In this document: positions 58,957 to 64,000 of the stretch, in pieces | Layout of the letters: each line of letters starts with the position of its first letter | How positions within the stretch are numbered: position 1 is the first letter of the stretch | From: Streptomyces bottropensis ATCC 25435 | GTDB taxonomy: Bacteria; Actinomycetota; Actinomycetes; Streptomycetales; Streptomycetaceae | Length of the DNA: 64,000 nucleotides | Direction of reading: 5' to 3' | NCBI RefSeq assembly: GCF_000383595.1 | Contig: NZ_KB911581.1 | Span: 558,001-622,000, forward strand | Position numbers and translations under genes: made by a program | Notes under the pieces: model-generated | The model's input: only the letters and a program-made list of their open reading frames with translations | Databases searched by the model: none | Told to the model about the DNA's origin: nothing

Positions 58957-60167
58957 GCGGGATGCCCGACGACGGCCTGCTGGACGGAGTGCGTCAGTGG
59001 CTCGTCGAGAGCGGTGCCGAGCCGACGCCGGCGCGGGTCGCGCAGGCGCTGCGGGCGCGGGGGCGGGTGCTCGGGGACGCCGAGGTGCTCGGAGCGGCCG
59101 AGCGGCTGCGGTCGGAGTTGGTGGGGAGCGGCCCGCTGGAACCGCTGCTCGCCGACGCCTCGGTCACCGATGTGCTGGTGTCCGCGCCGGATCGGGTGTG
59201 GGTGGACCGGGGCGGCGGGCTCGAACTGACCGGGATCTCCTTCCCGGACGCGGCCGCCGTGCGACGTCTCGCACAGCGCCTGGCGGCCGTCGCCGGACGC
59301 CGGCTGGACGACGCCCGACCGTGGGTGGACGCCCGGCTCCCGGACGGCACCCGGCTCCACGCGGTGCTCCCACCGGTGGCCGTCGGCTCCACCTGCCTGT
59401 CGCTGCGCGTCGTACGGCCCCGTGCCTTCACCCTCGCCGAGCTGGCGACGGCGGGCACGGTGCCACCCGGCGGCGACCGCCTCCTGAGGGCGCTGATCCG
59501 CTCCCGGTTGTCGTACGTCATCAGCGGCGGGACCGGGACCGGCAAGACCACGCTCCTGAGCGCGTTGCTCGGGCTGGTCGACCCCGGTGAGCGGATCGTG
59601 CTGGCCGAGGACTCGGCGGAGCTGCGGCCCGATCATCCGCATGTGGTGCGGCTGGAGGGCAGACCGGCCAACCAGGAGGGCGTGGGCCTGGTCGAACTGC
59701 AGGACCTCGTGCGTCAGGCGCTGCGGATGCGCCCGGACCGGCTGGTGGTCGGCGAGGTGCGCGGAGCCGAGGTGGTGGCCCTGCTGGCCGCGCTCAACAC
59801 CGGCCATGAGGGCGGCTGCGGGACGGTCCACGCCAATGCCGCGGGCCAGGTACCTGCCCGGCTGGAGGCCCTAGGTACGGCCGCCGGGCTCGACCGGGCG
59901 GCGCTGCACAGCCAGGTGGCGGCCGCGCTGTCGGTGGTCCTGCACCTCGTACGGGACCGGGACGGGCGACGGCGGATCGCGGAGGTGCATGTGCTGGAGA
60001 GGGACGCGTCGGGGCTGGTGGTGACCGTGCCGGCGCTCCGCTGGGGCGAGGAGGCGTTCGTGTACGAGCGGGGCTGGGAGCGGCTGCGGGGGCTGCTGCG
60101 GGACGGGCTGCGGGGCGGCGCGGACCCGGACGGGCAGGACGGACCGGAGAGGAGCGGGCAGTGGTGA
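58953..60167 (+). CDS. tadA: TadA/CpaF pilus assembly ATPase
   Basis: Encodes 404 residues. The type II/IV secretion ATPase motifs are clear: LLADASVTDVLVSAPDRVWVD, Walker A SGGTGTGKTTLLSA (about residues 190-203), the Asp box LAEDSAELRPDHPHVV, Walker B VVGEVRGAEVVALL and the His box GHEGGCGTVHANA. It powers assembly of Flp-like pili at the membrane. Coupled to tadB. Confidence 0.9.
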   Translation: MSGMPDDGLLDGVRQWLVESGAEPTPARVAQALRARGRVLGDAEVLGAAERLRSELVGSGPLEPLLADASVTDVLVSAPDRVWVDRGGGLELTGISFPDAAAVRRLAQRLAAVAGRRLDDARPWVDARLPDGTRLHAVLPPVAVGSTCLSLRVVRPRAFTLAELATAGTVPPGGDRLLRALIRSRLSYVISGGTGTGKTTLLSALLGLVDPGERIVLAEDSAELRPDHPHVVRLEGRPANQEGVGLVELQDLVRQALRMRPDRLVVGEVRGAEVVALLAALNTGHEGGCGTVHANAAGQVPARLEALGTAAGLDRAALHSQVAAALSVVLHLVRDRDGRRRIAEVHVLERDASGLVVTVPALRWGEEAFVYERGWERLRGLLRDGLRGGADPDGQDGPERSGQW

Positions 60168-61024
60168 TGGAGGTCGGGGAGATGTCGGTCGGGCTGGTGG
60201 CCGTCGCCTGTGCCGGGGCGGCGGGCTGGATGTCGGGTGAACAGGGTGGCGCCGGGGTCCGGCGGGCGCGGTTGCTGCTGGCGGGAGGCGGGCCGGTGGG
60301 GCCGCCGCCCTGGACACGGGCGGCGATCGGCCGGGTGCGGCGGCTGGGGGCCGAGTGGTGGGCCCCGGTGGCCGGACTGGCGATCGCGGTTCTGGGGGCC
60401 TCGGTACTGCCGGTCCTCGCGGGGGCCGCCGCTGTGCCGGTGCTGCGGCGGGTGCGCCGGGCGGCGGAGGAGAGCCGGGCCCGGCAGCGGCGGGGCGATG
60501 CGGTGGTCGCGCTGTGCTCGGCGGTCGCCGGTGAGGTGAGGGCCGGGCGGCAGCCGGGTGAGGCGTTGGCGCGGGCCGCGCGGGACTCCGGAGGGCTGGG
60601 GGACGCCGAAGCGGTGGTGCTGGCGGCGGCACGGTTCGGCGGCGACGTACCGGGGGCCCTGGCGGACGCCGCACGACACCCGGGCGCCGACGGGCTGCTG
60701 GGACTCGCCGCGTGCTGGCGGGTGGCCGTCGACCGGGGCGCGGGCCTCGCCGCCGGGCTCGATCGGCTGGAGGGTGCCCTGCGCGCCGAGCGGGACCAGC
60801 GGGCCGACCTGCGCGCCCAGTTGGCCGGCGCCCGCTCGACGGCGGTGATGCTCGCGGGGCTGCCGGTCCTGGGCCTTCTGCTGGGGACCGCGCTCGGCGC
60901 CGATCCTCTGCGCGTGGTGCTGCACAGCACGGCAGGGCTGGGCTGTCTGCTCGTCGGCGGGGTGCTGGAGGGCGCGGGGCTGTGGTGGGCGCTGCGGATC
61001 GTACGGGGAGCTGAGGCGGCGTGA
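60161..61024 (+). CDS. tadB: TadB-like type II secretion F-domain membrane protein
   Basis: Encodes about 287 residues from overlapping GTG codons 60161/60164. N-terminal membrane segments, a T2SF domain (RGDAVVALCSAVAGEVRAGR and LADAARHPGADGLLGLAACW) and two C-terminal membrane helices (VMLAGLPVLGLLLGTALGA, LGCLLVGGVLEGAGLWWAL) fit TadB. It forms the inner-membrane platform with TadC. Confidence 0.82.
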   Translation: MVMEVGEMSVGLVAVACAGAAGWMSGEQGGAGVRRARLLLAGGGPVGPPPWTRAAIGRVRRLGAEWWAPVAGLAIAVLGASVLPVLAGAAAVPVLRRVRRAAEESRARQRRGDAVVALCSAVAGEVRAGRQPGEALARAARDSGGLGDAEAVVLAAARFGGDVPGALADAARHPGADGLLGLAACWRVAVDRGAGLAAGLDRLEGALRAERDQRADLRAQLAGARSTAVMLAGLPVLGLLLGTALGADPLRVVLHSTAGLGCLLVGGVLEGAGLWWALRIVRGAEAA

Positions 61025-61812
61025 GCGGCGAGGTCGTCCACAGGCTGGGGATGGCCGTCTGCGCGATCGGGGGGCTGTGGTGGCTGGCCCGGTCGCTCGA
61101 CATCACACGGCGTGAACACAGGCTGCGCGCCCGGCTGACCGCGGTGCTCAGCCTCGCCGCCGGGCCGCCCCGGCGAAGCCTCGTGCGCCGGGGTGCCGTA
61201 CGGCGGTGGCTGCCGGTCGCCGGAGCCGTCTGCGCCGGATGGGTGCTCGTCGGGGGAGTCCTCGGGCTGGTCCTCGGTCCGGCCGCAGGAGTCGGGGCGT
61301 GGCTGTGGCTGCGGAGGGCACGGCGCGCGGGCGGCGACATGGCGGACGCCTACGACGCGGCCGAGGCCTCTCGCCAACTGCCGCTCGCCGCCGACCTGCT
61401 GGCCGCCTGCATCACCGCCGGAGCCAGCCCTGTGAGGGCCGCGCAGGCGGTGGGTGAGGCCCTGGGCGGACCGGTGGGCGAGCGGTTGGCCAGTGGTGCG
61501 GCACAGGCACGGCTCGGGGGTGAACCGGCCGAGGCGTGGCGTGCGTTGGCGTCCCTGCCGGGCGCCGGAGCACTGGCGAGGCTGCTGGAACGCGCGGACG
61601 AGTCCGGAGTACCGGCGGCTGCCCCTGTGGCCCGTCTCGCCGCCGAGGCCCGCGCCGACCGGGGCCGTTCGGCGACGGAGCGGGCTCGCCGGGCAGCCGT
61701 GATGGTCACCGCGCCGGTGGGGCTGTGCTTTCTGCCGGCCTTCATCACCGTGGGCGTGCTGCCGGTCGTCATCGGGCTCGCGGACGGGTTGTTGGGAGGG
61801 GGTGGGCCATGA
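61021..61812 (+). CDS. tadC: TadC-like type II secretion F-domain membrane protein
   Basis: Encodes 263 residues, start overlapping the tadB stop (GTGA). LPLAADLLAACITAGASPVRA and ARLLERADESGVPAAAPVAR are the T2SF signature; the membrane helices lie near the start, at 65-100 and at the end (GLCFLPAFITVGVLPVVIGL). Partner platform protein of the Tad pilus. Confidence 0.82.
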   Translation: MSGEVVHRLGMAVCAIGGLWWLARSLDITRREHRLRARLTAVLSLAAGPPRRSLVRRGAVRRWLPVAGAVCAGWVLVGGVLGLVLGPAAGVGAWLWLRRARRAGGDMADAYDAAEASRQLPLAADLLAACITAGASPVRAAQAVGEALGGPVGERLASGAAQARLGGEPAEAWRALASLPGAGALARLLERADESGVPAAAPVARLAAEARADRGRSATERARRAAVMVTAPVGLCFLPAFITVGVLPVVIGLADGLLGGGGP

Positions 61813-61974
61813 CGGGGCGGGCGTGAGGAGGCAGCTTCGCGTAAGCGATGACCGGTGTCGGCCGCCGCATCGGCAGTGACAGCGATGATCAGCGGCCGTC
61901 AGCACCATCAGCGGCAATCAACGGCAATCAGCAGCCATCAGTGGTCAAGGGAACAGAGCCTCACGGGGGTTGAA

Positions 61975-62148
61975 ATGAACAAGTCGATCAAGTCGAGCAA
62001 GTCAGGCAAGTCGGTGAAGGGAGTAGCGGAAAGGGGCTGCGCCAGGCTGGTGGGTGCCGTGATGTGCCGGGTGCGGGCGGCGCGGCGGGACGCGGGGATG
62101 GTGACCTCCGAGTACGCGGTCGGGATCATCGTTATCTTGGGTGCCTGA
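61975..62148 (+). pseudogene. Flp-like pilin (DUF4244) truncated by an inserted element
   Basis: The frame starts MNKSIKSSKSGKSVKGVAE and reaches RRDAGMVTSEYAVGI, the pilin processing site and start of the hydrophobic helix in DUF4244 proteins. The normal sequence should continue for about 35-40 more residues through the helix; here it reads IVILGA and stops at 62148. The break coincides with the left edge of the recombinase-encoding element. The remaining peptide could not assemble into a pilus. Confidence 0.82.
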
Positions 62149-62164
62149 GTTCCATCAGGCATGT

Positions 62165-62195
62165 AAGGCAAGTGTGGTGATCTCGTACTTGCCTT
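62165..62195. promoter_or_regulatory. Inverted repeat near the element end, likely recombinase site
   Basis: AAGGCAAGT and ACTTGCCTT are 9-bp perfect inverted arms around a 13-bp spacer, 20-45 bp inside the pilin break. The form fits core-type binding sites of a tyrosine recombinase or, alternatively, an operator of its gene. A second inverted pair GTGCCTGA/TCAGGCA lies at 62141-62161. Confidence 0.6.
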
Positions 62196-62210
62196 AAAAA
62201 TATTCAAGGG

Positions 62211-63392
62211 GTGTCAGGCACGTTGGCCATCTCTACTGCCATGCACCGACACTTCCGAGCCGACCGTGCCATCTCCGCCGATAGCTCTATGAACTGGGTC
62301 GTCGTCAACGAGTCCTTCGAGCTGCATATCGAGGCGTGTGCCTACCTGGCCGGTCTACGTGGAGCGGACCGCGCGTACAACACCGAGCGGACGTACGCTG
62401 GCCGGATCGCCCTGTACCTGTCGTACTGCGCTGCCAATGGCGTGGACTGGACCCGCCCCAGCCTGGCCCAGCTGATGGCGATGATGCGGTGGCTGGTCGA
62501 CGAGCCGCTGCCGCCGCGGGGCCGCAGGCTCGACCCGATGCCGCGGTTCCGCAGCAAGGGCACCGCCAACGCGATCATGGGGACGGTCGGCGAGTTCCTG
62601 TCGTGGTGTGCCCTTCAGGGGTGGGTGCCGACGAGCGTGGTGAGCCAGCTCGTGCAGCCGAAGTTCCTGCGCTACATCCCGCCCGGGTTCGATCCGGGCG
62701 AGGACGGCCAGCACCGCAACGTGCAGGCCCGGCGAATCAAGTACCGCGTCGCGGTGCCGGGATACGAGTGGCTGTCGGACGAGCAGATCACCAAGGTAAT
62801 CGAGTGCACAACGCACGCCCGCGACCGGTTTCTCATCTCCTTGCTGGCGGTGACCGGGATGCGTATCGGCGAGGCCCTGGGGCTGCGTCGGGAGGACATG
62901 CACTTCCTGCCCGACTCCGGCTCGCTGGGCTGCCGGATCGAAGGGCCGCACGTGCACGTGCGGCGCCGGTTGAACAGCAATGGCGCCTACGCCAAGTCGC
63001 GGCAGTCACGCTGGATTCCCGTCGAGGCCGAGACCGTAGCCCTGTACGCGGACTACCGCTACGAGCGCGACGAGATACCGGAGGCGGCCGGCTGCGACAT
63101 GGTGTTCGTCAATCTCTTCCGCGCCCCGCTGGGCGAGCCGATGAAGTACGCCAGCACGTACGAGCTATTCAAGCGGCTGGCCAAGCGGGCGGGGATCGCG
63201 GCCCGGCCGCACATGTTCCGGCACTCCGCGATCACCCGGTGGGTTCGCTCCGGGGTGCCCAGGGATGTGGCCCAGAACATGGCCGGGCATGCCTCGCCGC
63301 AGTCGATGGACCCCTACACCCACGCAACTGACCAGGACAAACGCGACGCCGTTGAGATGGTGGCCGCCAAGAGGAAGGAAGCCGGCGCGTGA
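62211..63392 (+). CDS. Tyrosine recombinase (TnpA-like)
   Basis: Encodes up to 393 residues from GTG 62211 with AAGGGG just upstream. The core-binding domain (NTERTYAGRIALYLSYCAANG) is followed by the catalytic domain: Arg in TGMRIGEALGLRRED, HMFRHSAITRW (HxxR box), GHASPQSMDPYTH with Tyr nucleophile. An extra motif FRSKGTANAIMGTVGEFLSW is seen in Tn554-type enzymes. Its stop overlaps the next GTG, so the two gene products are probably used together. Confidence 0.87.
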   Translation: MSGTLAISTAMHRHFRADRAISADSSMNWVVVNESFELHIEACAYLAGLRGADRAYNTERTYAGRIALYLSYCAANGVDWTRPSLAQLMAMMRWLVDEPLPPRGRRLDPMPRFRSKGTANAIMGTVGEFLSWCALQGWVPTSVVSQLVQPKFLRYIPPGFDPGEDGQHRNVQARRIKYRVAVPGYEWLSDEQITKVIECTTHARDRFLISLLAVTGMRIGEALGLRREDMHFLPDSGSLGCRIEGPHVHVRRRLNSNGAYAKSRQSRWIPVEAETVALYADYRYERDEIPEAAGCDMVFVNLFRAPLGEPMKYASTYELFKRLAKRAGIAARPHMFRHSAITRWVRSGVPRDVAQNMAGHASPQSMDPYTHATDQDKRDAVEMVAAKRKEAGA

Positions 63393-64000
63393 CGGCGACG
63401 GAGAATCTCGTGCCGCTGCACCAGCCCCGCCCCGCGCGGAAGCCCGCCGCGGACGGCCTGCCGCCGGACGTGCTCGCGGGCTGGACCGCGTGGCTGGGCG
63501 AGCGGATCGACACCGGTTGGCGTCCGGGTGAGTGGGACGGTGAGGCTCGACTATTCAGCGGGGACCCCGACAATCCGCGTACGGTGGTCTACCGGTGTTC
63601 CACGGCGGCCTGCGGCGGCCTGTCCCGCACGCGGGGCCTGTGCGCCACCTGCGAGAAGGCTTTCCGCGCCAGCGAGTTGGATCTGAGGGAGTTCCGGGCA
63701 GTGTTCGTCCCGGACCGCAACAGGGTGATCGTGGGCCAGCGGGCCGCCTGCCGCGTTGCCGGATGCCCGCGCGAGTCGGTCCTGTGGGGTCTGTGCAACG
63801 CGCACGGCTCGCTGCGGCACAAGCACCTTCAGCGTGCCCCTGGCTCGGACCTGGATACCTGGATCGCCGATCAGAAGCCGTACCCTCCGTCGCCCGCCTG
63901 TGCAGTGCCTGGCTGCCGTTACGACGCGCGGGCCACTTTCGGGCTGTGCTCGATGCACCAGACGCGCTGGAAGGAGCATGCGGCTTCCTCTCGTCGGCGG
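63389..64000 (+). CDS. Zinc-finger-repeat protein of the recombinase element, N-terminal part
   Basis: A GTG at 63389 overlaps the recombinase stop and opens a frame that runs past the window end (more than 200 residues visible). Three Cys/His modules repeat: CSTAACGGLSRTRGLCATCE, CRVAGCPRESVLWGLCNAHG and CAVPGCRYDARATFGLCSMH, spaced about 50-60 residues. Each has the form C-x4-C-x9-12-C-x2-C/H. This looks like a DNA- or RNA-binding zinc-knuckle region, perhaps preceding a second recombinase domain as in TnpB. Function inferred only from position. Confidence 0.7.
   Translation, partial: MTATENLVPLHQPRPARKPAADGLPPDVLAGWTAWLGERIDTGWRPGEWDGEARLFSGDPDNPRTVVYRCSTAACGGLSRTRGLCATCEKAFRASELDLREFRAVFVPDRNRVIVGQRAACRVAGCPRESVLWGLCNAHGSLRHKHLQRAPGSDLDTWIADQKPYPPSPACAVPGCRYDARATFGLCSMHQTRWKEHAASSRRR

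Larger units (their letters stand above)
62121..64000 (+). mobile_element. Recombinase-driven element inserted in the pilin gene (left part)
   Basis: A tyrosine recombinase and an overlapping second gene follow directly on the broken pilin gene. Adjacent recombinase-type genes in one operon recall Tn554-like elements (tnpA-tnpB-tnpC). The left boundary lies between about 62115 and 62140, judged from where pilin sequence stops; the right end is outside the window. Confidence 0.72.

Overview
The window is high-GC Streptomyces chromosome. Base composition, GTG starts, ATGA/GTGA gene overlaps and a developmental WhiB-family gene (wblA type) all fit. From about 27 to 62 kb the gene order follows a block conserved across Actinobacteria, recalled from M. 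tuberculosis as roughly Rv3682 to Rv3656c: bifunctional PBP, WhiB, two ArsA-like ATPases, RidA, metallo-hydrolase, Crp, endonuclease III, NUDIX, MarP-type protease, epoxide-hydrolase-like protein, membrane protein, Acs, HAD phosphatase, 6C RNA, Ssd, TadA/B/C and Flp-like pilin. The left 27 kb and the last 2 kb are mobile DNA.

1-7.4 kb is the right part of a first actinomycete integrative and conjugative element (AICE1): end of a TraB/FtsK translocase, spread genes, a RepSA-type HUH replication initiator, excisionase and a tyrosine integrase. An 890-bp IS5-family element with a TAA target duplication splits the integrase gene; removing it restores the frame. A 296-codon gene and a tiny coupled gene of unknown function follow.

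7.4-26.9 kb is a second, nearly intact AICE (AICE2) in the 3' end of tRNA-Pro(CGG). It is bounded by 45-bp identical att repeats (7400-7444 and 26823-26867) with matching integrase arm-type motifs inside each end. Its left 6 kb is a cargo zone: an IS630-family element, a solitary DndB-like gene, a small secreted protein, a twice-frameshifted pseudogene, an IS scrap, a membrane/coiled-coil protein, a tRNA-Arg-like remnant and a methyltransferase. The core follows: GntR/KorSA-type repressor with palindromic operators, a transfer operon (DUF6284, PycTM-like, SpdB, RRQRL zinc protein, small ORFs, TraB), a clt-like repeat zone, a cytosine DNA methyltransferase, Prim-Pol and DUF3987 replication genes, an iteron-type origin, excisionase, and an integrase carrying an embedded LacI-type helix-turn-helix. 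The two AICEs have the same orientation and may lie in tandem at one tRNA.

26.9-62.1 kb is chromosomal backbone. Notable points are a Crp consensus site between crp and nth, a histone-H1-like extension on endonuclease III, a SulP-STAS-carbonic anhydrase fusion, a clear 6C RNA, and a tad pilus locus.

62.1-64 kb: the Flp-like pilin gene of the tad locus is cut off after its SEYAVG motif by an element encoding a tyrosine recombinase and, overlapping it, a protein with repeated Cys/His zinc-finger-like modules that runs off the window.
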